Positions 1 through 5,738 of a stretch of 6,752 bases of DNA are shown in pieces. The notes under the pieces were generated by a model, which did not search any database, was not told where the DNA came from, and saw only the letters and a program-made list of their open reading frames with translations. This stretch comes from Pseudomonadota bacterium (GTDB lineage: Bacteria > Pseudomonadota > Alphaproteobacteria > Caulobacterales > Caulobacteraceae): positions 1 to 6,752 of the forward strand of contig JAEYTM010000034.1 in assembly GCA_023434015.1 (NCBI GenBank), read 5' to 3'. A program made the position numbers and the translations under genes. Each line of letters opens with the position of its first letter. Positions within the stretch are counted from its first letter, which is position 1.

Positions 1-93
1 GTCGGGCAGCTGGAGACCGGCGCCGTGCTGGAGGGATCGACGGAATATCGCCAGATCGCCCAGACCCGCGGCCTGCCGCGCGACAACCACTAG
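1..93 (+). CDS. C-terminal end of an IlvD/Edd-family sugar-acid dehydratase (L-arabonate or D-xylonate dehydratase), partial
   Basis: The first 30 codons of the window are open in frame 1 and end with TAG at 91-93. The tail reads ...TEYRQIAQTRGLPRDNH. From memory it resembles the end of Caulobacter D-xylonate dehydratase (XylD), which has QLDTGGVLEF followed by KLPRHNH; here the matching parts are QLETGAVLEG and GLPRDNH. IlvD/Edd pentonate dehydratases are Fe-S or Mg-dependent cytoplasmic enzymes that convert aldonic acids to 2-dehydro-3-deoxy sugar acids. With an L-arabinose 1-dehydrogenase and an L-KDA dehydratase nearby, L-arabonate is the more likely substrate, but D-xylonate or D-galactonate cannot be excluded from 30 residues. 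The catalytic part lies outside the window. The next gene starts 65 bases downstream on the same strand and could be cotranscribed. Confidence 0.72.
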   Translation, partial: VGQLETGAVLEGSTEYRQIAQTRGLPRDNH

Positions 94-143
94 CCGGGTC
101 TGATCGACAAGGCCCCCATGGACCGCCTAGGTTCGCGCGACAC

Positions 144-150
144 AGGGGAG
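144..150 (+). promoter_or_regulatory. Ribosome binding site deciding the GTG start of the GntR-family regulator
   Basis: AGGGGAG lies 8 bases before the GTG at 159. There is no ATG in frame nearby and the downstream frame is continuous, so this purine-rich stretch supports the GTG as the start. Confidence 0.6.
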
Positions 151-158
151 ACAGGATT

Positions 159-899
159 GTGCCGCGAGGGACATCAACCGCGGGGCGGGAGCGCGCGCCG
201 ACGGCTCGAACCAAGCGGGGCCACGACAACATCGCCGACCGCATCGGCATAGCGATCGTCAACGGCGCCTACCGGCCCGGCGACACCCTGCCGGGCGAGA
301 TCGAGTTCAGCGAGCAGCTCGGCGTCTCCCGCACGGTGCTGCGCGAGGCCATCCGCACCCTCGTCGCCAAGGGCATGGTCGAAAGCCGCCCGAAGAGCGG
401 CACCCGCGTCCTGCCCCGGCGCGGCTGGAGCCTGCTCGACCCCACGGTCCTCGGCTGGATGTGCGAGGGCGAGGTGGACCCGGAGTTCCTGCGCGACCTG
501 TTCGAACTGCGGGTCGTGATCGAACCGGCGGGGGCCGCCCTGGCGGCCCAGCGTCGGTCGGGCCAGGACCTGGCGCGGATGGGCCACGCCCTGGAGGAGA
601 TGGCGGCGCACGGCCTGAGCACGGCCGAAGGCCAGCAGGCCGACCAGCGCTTCCACGACGCCATTCTGGACGCCTGCGGCAACGAGGCGCTGCAGACCCT
701 GGCGGGGACCATCTCGGCGTCGGTCCGCTGGACGACGATCTTCAAGCAGCGCAAGCGCAAGCTGCCGCGCGATCCGCTGCCGGACCACCAGGCCATCTAC
801 CTGGCCATCGCCGACGGCGACGTCGACGCCGCCCGCGCGGCCATGGCCGAGCTCGTGCGTCTGGCCCTGCGCGACACCGAGCTTTCGATGGACGCCTGA
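159..899 (+). CDS. FadR-subfamily GntR transcriptional regulator, DgoR-like (winged HTH plus FCD domain)
   Basis: This 246-residue protein is probably a ligand-responsive repressor of the adjacent sugar-acid operon. Residues 1-22 form a basic, probably disordered tail. Residues 23-88 are a GntR winged helix-turn-helix, with the recognition region SEQLGVSRTVLREAIRTLVA at 51-70 and the wing ESRPKSGTRV at 75-84. Residues 105-240 are the FCD all-helical effector domain, with ELRVVIEPAG at 116-125, DQRFH at 162-166 and a late His210 in DHQAI. Asp162, His166 and His210 align with FCD metal or ligand positions. No His lies between 166 and 210, where many FCD proteins have a further ligand; as I recall it, Escherichia coli DgoR, the D-galactonate repressor, also lacks it. 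The W-LLDPTVLGW linker at 90-100 and the EP motif are also DgoR-like. The length is typical. Its stop is only 6 bases from the convergent stop of the dehydrogenase. A sugar-acid effector such as L-arabonate or L-KDA is inferred. Confidence 0.9.
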   Translation: MPRGTSTAGRERAPTARTKRGHDNIADRIGIAIVNGAYRPGDTLPGEIEFSEQLGVSRTVLREAIRTLVAKGMVESRPKSGTRVLPRRGWSLLDPTVLGWMCEGEVDPEFLRDLFELRVVIEPAGAALAAQRRSGQDLARMGHALEEMAAHGLSTAEGQQADQRFHDAILDACGNEALQTLAGTISASVRWTTIFKQRKRKLPRDPLPDHQAIYLAIADGDVDAARAAMAELVRLALRDTELSMDA

Positions 900-909
900 G
901 GCGGCTCAG
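896..909. terminator. Small hairpin spanning both convergent stop codons
   Basis: CTGAG (896-900) and CTCAG (905-909) form a perfect 5-bp inverted repeat around the loop GCGG. The stem contains the regulator's TGA stop (897-899) and, on the other strand, the dehydrogenase's TGA stop (906-908). No T-run follows in either direction, so it is at best a weak, non-classical bidirectional terminator. Confidence 0.3.
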
Positions 910-1835
910 CCCGGAAGCGCCGGGGCGGTGATGCGTCGGCCGCGCCGGATGGCCTGTTCGACGATCTCCAGCGGCGTGACATCCACCGCCGAGCGGCCGG
1001 CCTGAATGAGGTCGGCGAACTCCGAATAGAGGTTCGGATATTCCCGATCCGTCCCCTCGCGCGCCGGCGCACCCGGCAGGAGCAGGTCGGCGCCGCCGCG
1101 CGACAGGGTCAGTTCACCGGCGTCGGTCTGCAGGGACAGGTCCCAGTGCGGCGGACCGGGGTGCAGGAAGTCGAACGCCGCCTGCACCTGCAGGCCGTCG
1201 CCGTCGCGCAGGTCGAGATCGACGCGCACCGGGCTCTCGGCGTCCGAGGGGGTCTCCAGCGTGGCCGCCTGCACGGTCCAGGGGCCGGGGATCAGGTGCG
1301 TCAGAATCGACAGGGCGTTGATGCCCGGATCGAAGACCCCCATTCCGGCGTGGGTCCAGATCCAGTCCTGGCCCGGGTGCCAGACCCGGTAGTCCTCGCG
1401 CCAGACGATCCGTCCGCCGGTCACGCGCCGCCCAGCCAGCCATTCGTGGGCCGGCTCAACGGCCGCGGCGTAGCGCGAATGCCAGGCGGTCATCAGGCTG
1501 ACGCCTGCGGCCCCGGCCAGCGGAACGAGGGCTTCGACCTCGGCCGAGGTGACGCCGGGGGGCTTTTCGAGCAGCACGTGCTTGCCGGCGGCGATGGCCT
1601 GACGGGCGAGCGCGGACCGTAGGGCGGGGGGCGTGCAGATCGCGACGGCGTCGACCGGCGGCCCCTCGGCGAGGAAACCCGCCAGGTCCGCCGTGTGCGG
1701 CAGGTCGCCGGGCGCCCCGGCGGGGTCCACCACGCCGGCCAGCACGAAGCCGGGGTCGGCGGCGATGGCCGGAACGTGCTGGTCGCGGGCGATCTTGCCG
1801 AAGCCGACCAGGACGACGCGGATGGGGGCGGTCAT
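906..1835 (-). CDS. L-arabinose/D-galactose 1-dehydrogenase, Gfo/Idh/MocA family
   Basis: This 309-residue cytoplasmic enzyme should oxidise L-arabinose (and probably D-galactose, which has the same configuration at C1-C4) to the aldonolactone with NAD(P)+, the first step of the oxidative arabinose route. Residues 5-115 form the Rossmann domain with the glycine motif GFGKIARDQH at 11-20 and the family signature EKPPG at 90-94; Lys91 is the expected catalytic lysine. The C-terminal domain carries WHSRYAAAVEPA at 118-129, WHPGQDWIW at 152-160 and GVFDPGINALSI at 166-177; Asp169 and Asn173 are expected to contact the sugar. The stretches ARDQH, WHPGQ and FDPGINALSI closely resemble Azospirillum brasilense L-arabinose 1-dehydrogenase as I recall it. 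The frame stays open well upstream, but the ATG at 1833-1835 is where homology begins. Its ATG overlaps the AraD1 stop by one base (TGATG), so translation is likely coupled. It is the last gene of the operon. Confidence 0.92.
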   Translation of the reverse strand: MTAPIRVVLVGFGKIARDQHVPAIAADPGFVLAGVVDPAGAPGDLPHTADLAGFLAEGPPVDAVAICTPPALRSALARQAIAAGKHVLLEKPPGVTSAEVEALVPLAGAAGVSLMTAWHSRYAAAVEPAHEWLAGRRVTGGRIVWREDYRVWHPGQDWIWTHAGMGVFDPGINALSILTHLIPGPWTVQAATLETPSDAESPVRVDLDLRDGDGLQVQAAFDFLHPGPPHWDLSLQTDAGELTLSRGGADLLLPGAPAREGTDREYPNLYSEFADLIQAGRSAVDVTPLEIVEQAIRRGRRITAPALPG

Positions 1836-2815
1836 CACAGCTGCCGGACGCGCACGTCCTGCGCCGGCGCGGCGACGAGACGGTTGCGGAGCGGGAATTC
1901 GAACGGCGGCGCTGCGATCTCGAACTCGTCGCCCGGCTGGGTGACGAAGCCGTCGGCGCAGGACAGCACCGCCGCGCCCAGGAAGTGCACGTGCACGTCG
2001 CCCGGTCGCCGGAACAGGTCGTACTTGAAGTGGTGCGCCTCGAGGTTGGCCAGGCTGTGGGCCATGTTGCCCTCGCCCGACAGCATGGGGCGCTCCCAGA
2101 CGACCGCGCCGTCGCGGCGGATGCGGCTCGTCCCCACCACCTCCGGCGGAAGCGATGTGGCGAGGAGTTCGGGGCCGAGCGAGGCGGGCCGCAGCTTGGA
2201 GTGGGCCAGCCACAGGTAGTTCACGCGCTCGGTGACGTGGTCGGAGAACTCGTTCGCCAGGCAGTACCCCAGCCGGCACGGGGCGCCGTCAGGCGCGACC
2301 ACGTAGATGGCGGCGATCTCGGCCTCGTCGCCGCCGTCGCCGGCGAAGGCCGGCGAGGTCAGGTCGCCGCCGGGCGCGACCAGATAGCCGCCGTCGCCCT
2401 TGTAGAACCATTCCGGCTGGGCGCCGTCCTCGCCCTCCGCCGGCTTGCCGCCCTCCAGGCCGAGCATGAACATGCGCATGGAGTCCGTGAGCGGAGCCCC
2501 GGCCGCCGCCTTGGCGTGCATTTCGTCGCGGCTCTTGGCCGACCCCAGGTGTGTGAGGCCGGTGCCGGTCATCAGCAGGTGGGCGGGGTCGCGGTGGTCG
2601 ATGGGCGCCAGCACCCGACCCTCGGCAAGCGCGGCGGCCACGTCGACCGGGTCTGCGAGCTGCGCGGTGTGGGCCAGGGACGCGCCCGCCTCGATCGCCA
2701 GCATGGCGAGATCGTAGAGCGAGTCGGCGTTGGCGACGGCGCGCCAGCCGCCGTCCTGGCCGGCGGCGGCCAGCCGTCGATCGCCCTCGGGGGTGCGCAG
2801 TTGGACGAAACGCAT
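1835..2815 (-). CDS. araD1: AraD1/GguC-family 2-dehydro-3-deoxy-L-arabonate dehydratase (FAH fold)
   Basis: This 326-residue protein belongs to the AraD1 family, previously called GguC, within the fumarylacetoacetate hydrolase superfamily. Members are assigned the dehydration of 2-dehydro-3-deoxy-L-arabonate to alpha-ketoglutarate semialdehyde, a step done by a DHDPS-type aldolase-fold enzyme in Azospirillum. Landmarks are PIDHRDPAHLLMTGTGLTHL (71-90), the DSMRMFMLGLEGGKP block (111-125), QPEWFYKGDG (133-142), an acidic pair Glu164/Glu166 and the NEFSDH motif (188-193). By analogy with FAH enzymes, Glu164, Glu166 and Glu189 or Asp192 would hold the divalent metal. No signal peptide is visible. 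The start is the ATG at 2815, preceded six bases upstream by GTGGAG (2822-2827); a longer open frame extends to 2992 but overlaps the mutarotase gene and lacks family similarity. Function comes from family knowledge plus the fit to the neighbouring dehydrogenase and dehydratase. Confidence 0.88.
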   Translation of the reverse strand: MRFVQLRTPEGDRRLAAAGQDGGWRAVANADSLYDLAMLAIEAGASLAHTAQLADPVDVAAALAEGRVLAPIDHRDPAHLLMTGTGLTHLGSAKSRDEMHAKAAAGAPLTDSMRMFMLGLEGGKPAEGEDGAQPEWFYKGDGGYLVAPGGDLTSPAFAGDGGDEAEIAAIYVVAPDGAPCRLGYCLANEFSDHVTERVNYLWLAHSKLRPASLGPELLATSLPPEVVGTSRIRRDGAVVWERPMLSGEGNMAHSLANLEAHHFKYDLFRRPGDVHVHFLGAAVLSCADGFVTQPGDEFEIAAPPFEFPLRNRLVAAPAQDVRVRQL

Positions 2816-2827
2816 CGGAGACTCCAC

Positions 2828-2861
2828 AAAAAGGGACCTGCGGCCGGGCATCGGCGACCGC
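2828..2861 (-). other. Intra-operon hairpin with distal T-run between the mutarotase and AraD1 genes
   Basis: Read on the minus strand, the 56-base gap contains GCGGTCG, an 8-base loop, then CGGCCGC (2861 to 2840). This is a 7-bp stem with one G-T pair. Seven bases later comes TTTTT (2832-2828). The T-run is too far from the stem for a strong intrinsic terminator. The element could act as a partial terminator or as a 3' stabiliser of the galM message, or be chance in GC-rich DNA. Confidence 0.3.
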
Positions 2862-2871
2862 GTGAAAGCTA

Positions 2872-4005
2872 CTACCTCATCGTGGAGAAGCGCAGCACCA
2901 TGACATTGGCGTAGGTCTGGCCCGGATCGAGCCGCGCGGTCGGGAAGGCCGGCTGGTTCGGGCTGTCGGGGTACACCTGCGGTTCCAGGCAAAGGCCGTC
3001 GCTCTGCCGGTAGACCCGTCCGCCGCGCCCGACCGTTGTCCCGTCGAGGAAGTTCCCGGAATAGACCTGCAGGCCCGGCGCGGTGACCAGCAGGTCCATG
3101 CGGCGCCCGGAGGCCGCATCCTCCAGCCGCGCCGCCGGCCGCAGTTCACCGGCCTGTCCATCGATGACAAAATTATGGTCGTAGCCGCGACCGAGGCGCA
3201 TCTGCGCGTCGCCGCCGTCGCGGATGCGGGCGCCGATGGCCGCGGGCTGGCGGAAGTCGAACGGGGAGCCGGCCACGGGACGCAGTTCCCCGGTGGGGAT
3301 CAACGTCTCGTCGACCGGCGTGTATCGCTCGGCATGCAGCGTCAGCCGCTGGTCCAGGATGTCGGCCGCAGCCCGCTCGCCCGCCAAGTTGAAGAAGGCG
3401 TGGTTGGTCAGGTTGACCACCGTCGGCCGGTCGGTGGTCGCGCCGTAGGCGATCTTCAGCTCGTTCCGTTCGTTCAGCGAATAGGTCACCGTCGCCTCGA
3501 GGGCGCCGGGATAGCCGGCCTCGCCGTCGGGACTGCTATAGGCGAGGGTGACGCTGGCCTCGGGGCCGCTGCGAACCGCGGTGATGCGCCAGACCTGCTT
3601 GTCGAAGCCGGCGGGACCGCCGTGCAGATGGTTCGGCCCGTCGTTGGCCGGCAGCACATGCTCCCGGCCGTCCAGGGTGAACTTGCCGCCCTTGATGCGG
3701 TTGGCGTAGCGGCCGATCGAGGCGCCGAAGTAGTTGGGCTTGGCGAGGTACTCGGCGGCGGTGTCGTAGCCCAGGGTGATCTCGTCCCCCTGGCCGTTCC
3801 GGTCCGGCGTGACCAGCGACTGCAGGATGGCTCCCAGGCTGATGATCCGGGCGCTGACCCCGGCGGCGTTGGTCAGGACCACCGCCTCGACCGGCGTGCC
3901 GTCGGCGAGGGCGCCGAAGGCCTCGCGGCGGGCCTCGGCGGCCTGGGCGCCAGAGGCGGCGACGGCGGCTGCGACCGCCACGGCTACGACAGACAGTCGG
4001 GTCAT
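2872..4005 (-). CDS. galM: Exported aldose 1-epimerase (mutarotase, GalM family)
   Basis: This 377-residue protein interconverts alpha and beta anomers of aldoses such as L-arabinose and D-galactose. Residues 1-22 are a Sec signal peptide with a short hydrophobic alanine/valine core ending GAQA, with likely cleavage before or near AEA at 23. The enzyme is therefore periplasmic, unlike cytoplasmic E. coli GalM. Family landmarks are GRYANRI (98-104, Arg103 in the sugar site), NHLHGG (125-130, His128), NLTNHAFFNL (198-207, catalytic acid His202), GYDHNF (274-279, Asp276) and CLEPQVYPDSPNQP (339-352, catalytic base Glu341); these correspond to His96, His170 and Glu304 of the Lactococcus enzyme. 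All key residues are intact. The ATG at 4005 has GGAG (4012-4015) six bases upstream, and the gene follows the arabinofuranosidase stop by 22 bases, so the two are almost certainly cotranscribed. The true sugar specificity is not readable from sequence. Confidence 0.93.
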   Translation of the reverse strand: MTRLSVVAVAVAAAVAASGAQAAEARREAFGALADGTPVEAVVLTNAAGVSARIISLGAILQSLVTPDRNGQGDEITLGYDTAAEYLAKPNYFGASIGRYANRIKGGKFTLDGREHVLPANDGPNHLHGGPAGFDKQVWRITAVRSGPEASVTLAYSSPDGEAGYPGALEATVTYSLNERNELKIAYGATTDRPTVVNLTNHAFFNLAGERAAADILDQRLTLHAERYTPVDETLIPTGELRPVAGSPFDFRQPAAIGARIRDGGDAQMRLGRGYDHNFVIDGQAGELRPAARLEDAASGRRMDLLVTAPGLQVYSGNFLDGTTVGRGGRVYRQSDGLCLEPQVYPDSPNQPAFPTARLDPGQTYANVMVLRFSTMR

Positions 4006-4027
4006 GCGGGTCTCCGTGGCGCCGGGG

Positions 4028-5584
4028 CTATTGAAGCTGCAGGAGGACGATGGACTTCGCGGGCAGGGTCGCGCTCAGCGTACCGCCCGAGATCCGCGCC
4101 CCCGAGAAAGCGACCGGCCGGACGTCGTCCGGGCGGTCGAAGGTGTTGTGCGCCTGCATCGTCGGGGCGGTCAGCACCCGGCCGGAGACGCCCGCCGCGG
4201 TCACCCCGTTCAGCACCGCCTCCACGCTCGCCGGCTGGTTCGGGTCGAGGTTCACCAGCGCGACATAGATCTTGCCGTCCTGGCCGCGCGCCGCCGTGGC
4301 GTTGACCGCGGGGAGGGCCCACTGGTCCTTGTGGTACCAGCTCGACTTCAGCTCCACCGGCAGCAGGGTGGCGTCCTGGAAGGGCCTGTACATCTCGAAC
4401 ACATGGTAGGTCGGGGTGAGCACCATCTTCGGCCCGTCGGTCAGGATCATGGCCTGAAGGACGTTCACCATCTGGGCGATGTTGGCCATCCGCACCCGCT
4501 CGGCGTGGTGGGTGAAGATGTTGATGTTGAGCGCCGCGATCATCGCGTCGCGCAGGGTGTTCTGCTGCTGGAGGAAGCCCGGGTTGCTGCCCGGCGCGGG
4601 GTCGTGCCAGGCGCCCCATTCATCGACCGCGATGATCTTGCGTTTCTCCGGGTCGTACCGGTCCATGATCTTCTCATGGCCCGAGATGTACTCGTCCATC
4701 AGCATGGTCTTGGACAGGGTGCGGGCCCAGGCCTCCTCGTCGAACTCAGTCGCCGAGCCCTTGGAGCGCATGCCGCCGGGGAAGGTGTAGTAGTGGACGC
4801 CGGTGCCGTCGATCTCGCTGGCGGCCTCGCGCATCATCACCTCGGTCCAGTGATAATCGAAGTTCGTACCGACGTTGTGGGTGGCGCCGCTGGCGATCTT
4901 CATCGTCTTCGTGCCGGCGGGGACCTTGATGAAGGTCGAGTAGCGCTTGGTGACGTCCGCGGCGTACTCCGCCCGCATGTTGCCGCCGCAACCCCACAGC
5001 TCGTTGCCGATGCCGAACCAGGGCAGCTTCCACGGCTCCTTGCGGCCGTTCCTGGCGCGCAGGTCGGCCAGGCTGCCGGCCGGCGCGGTCATGTACTCGA
5101 CCCACTCGGCCATTTCCTGCGGCGTGCCGTTGCCGACATTGCCGGAGACATAGGCCTCCGCGCCGATCAGCTCGGCGAAGTCCATGAATTCGTGGGTGCC
5201 GAAAGCGTTGTCCTCGGTGACCCCGCCCCAGTGGGTGTTGATCTTCACCGGCCGCTTGTTCCGCGGGCCGATGCCTTCACGCCAGTGGTACTCGTCGGCG
5301 AAGCAGCCGCCCGGCCAGCGGACGACCGGGACCTTGAGCGCCCTGAGCGCCGCCGCCACGTCGTTGCGCACGCCGCGGGTGTTGGGGATCTTCGAGTTCG
5401 GACCGACCCAGACGCCCTCGTAGATGCCGGTTCCGAGGTGCTCGGCGAACTGTCCGAAGATCCTTCGGTCGATCACCGGGCCGGGCTTGTCGGCGGAGAT
5501 GGTCAGGGTCGCGCTCGGCGCCTGCGCCCACGCGGGCGTGGCCGCAAGGCATAGGGCCGCCAGGGTTCCCAGCACCTGTTTCAC
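4028..5584 (-). CDS. Exported GH51 alpha-L-arabinofuranosidase
   Basis: This 518-residue glycoside hydrolase should remove terminal alpha-L-arabinofuranosyl groups from arabinan, arabinoxylan or their oligosaccharides by a retaining mechanism. Residues 1-22 look like a signal peptide (VLGTLAALCLAATPAWAQA), placing the enzyme in the periplasm or outside the cell, whereas many bacterial GH51 enzymes are intracellular. A (beta/alpha)8 barrel follows, with FGQFAEHLG (43-51), VRWPGGCFADEYHWREGIGP (88-107), GIGNELWGCGG (191-201, acid/base Glu195), HYYTFPGG (264-271) and AVDEWGAWHDP (319-329, nucleophile Glu322). The C-terminal beta-sandwich runs from about 405 to the end. Both catalytic glutamates are present and the length is normal for the family. 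The start is a GTG at 5584 with GGGAGG seven bases upstream; the ATG nearby is out of frame and hits a stop at once. It is the first gene of the operon, behind a putative regulated promoter. Confidence 0.94.
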   Translation of the reverse strand: MKQVLGTLAALCLAATPAWAQAPSATLTISADKPGPVIDRRIFGQFAEHLGTGIYEGVWVGPNSKIPNTRGVRNDVAAALRALKVPVVRWPGGCFADEYHWREGIGPRNKRPVKINTHWGGVTEDNAFGTHEFMDFAELIGAEAYVSGNVGNGTPQEMAEWVEYMTAPAGSLADLRARNGRKEPWKLPWFGIGNELWGCGGNMRAEYAADVTKRYSTFIKVPAGTKTMKIASGATHNVGTNFDYHWTEVMMREAASEIDGTGVHYYTFPGGMRSKGSATEFDEEAWARTLSKTMLMDEYISGHEKIMDRYDPEKRKIIAVDEWGAWHDPAPGSNPGFLQQQNTLRDAMIAALNINIFTHHAERVRMANIAQMVNVLQAMILTDGPKMVLTPTYHVFEMYRPFQDATLLPVELKSSWYHKDQWALPAVNATAARGQDGKIYVALVNLDPNQPASVEAVLNGVTAAGVSGRVLTAPTMQAHNTFDRPDDVRPVAFSGARISGGTLSATLPAKSIVLLQLQ

Positions 5585-5591
5585 AGCATCG

Positions 5592-5597
5592 CCTCCC
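5592..5597 (-). promoter_or_regulatory. Ribosome binding site deciding the GTG start of the arabinofuranosidase gene
   Basis: On the minus strand GGGAGG lies 7 bases before the GTG at 5584-5582. The GTG begins exactly at a sequence with signal-peptide character, and upstream in-frame codons look non-coding, so this site fixes the start. Confidence 0.7.
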
Positions 5598-5601
5598 AGC
5601 T

Positions 5602-5618
5602 TATTTGTCCAACAATTA
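5602..5618. promoter_or_regulatory. Putative FadR/GntR-type operator upstream of the arabinose operon
   Basis: The core TTGTCCAACAA (5605-5615) fits every fixed position of the FadR-subfamily consensus TNGTNNNACNA and is an inverted repeat, TTGT-CCA-ACAA. Outer bases TA (5602-5603) and TA (5617-5618) extend the symmetry to an imperfect 17-bp palindrome centred on 5610. It sits in the most AT-rich patch of the window, overlapping the putative -10 element and the likely transcription start. I found no second copy in the window. Binding by the regulator at 159-899 is inferred. Confidence 0.6.
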
Positions 5619-5641
5619 GCCAAGCCGAATTGTGGCGGCAA
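5613..5641 (-). promoter_or_regulatory. Putative promoter of the GH51-galM-araD1-dehydrogenase operon
   Basis: On the minus strand TTGCCGC (5641-5635), a 14-base spacer and GCTAATTG (5620-5613) resemble the Caulobacter housekeeping consensus as I recall it, TTGaCgS-N10-14-GCTANAWC (6 of 7 and 6 of 8 positions). Transcription would start near 5606, giving a leader of about 20 bases that contains the ribosome binding site. The -10 element lies within the putative operator, as expected for a repressed promoter. Confidence 0.42.
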
Positions 5642-5738
5642 GCCGCGAATAGGGGCGCGGCTGGCGCGGCCGGCGCGGATGTGCCAGATCGCCCGGCGGA
5701 CAGCGGCGCGCGCGCCGACGCCCGACAGGAAGCAACGC

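Larger units (their letters stand above)
5585..5738. other. Divergent intergenic region between the arabinose operon and the glycosyltransferase gene
   Basis: This 154-base gap holds the operator and minus-strand promoter in its left third and a GC-rich remainder. The GCGGC-AA-GCCGC repeat at 5635-5646 is a 12-base near-palindrome whose left arm coincides with the putative -35. I could not identify a convincing + strand promoter for the glycosyltransferase gene; its ribosome binding site AGGAAG is at 5727-5732. Confidence 0.6.

Noticed and set aside
126..131. CCTAGG palindrome ahead of the regulator as an autoregulatory site
   Set aside because: It is a six-base palindrome with no FadR-type TNGTNNNACNA pattern and no resemblance to the site at 5605-5615.
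118..249. Small + strand frame starting at ATG 118
   Set aside because: It has no clear ribosome binding site, runs into the regulator gene out of frame and gives an Arg/Gly/Ala-rich shadow-like peptide.
1836..2279. Upstream extension of the dehydrogenase frame
   Set aside because: The added residues overlap the araD1 coding region in another frame and have no oxidoreductase similarity; family similarity begins at the ATG at 1835.
1985..2914. A + strand open frame antisense to araD1
   Set aside because: No recognisable domain, composition of an antisense shadow, and the opposite strand encodes a clear AraD1 protein.
3776..5554. A long + strand open frame antisense to the GH51 and mutarotase genes
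   Set aside because: It lies opposite two genes with intact catalytic motifs, its translation is low-complexity and rich in Arg, Val, His and Gly, and long antisense frames are expected in DNA this GC-rich.
5605..5631. Possible + strand promoter (TTGTCCA, 12-base spacer, GCCGAATT) for the glycosyltransferase
   Set aside because: The -10 match is poor and the distance to the start codon is over 100 bases; the match is not better than chance.
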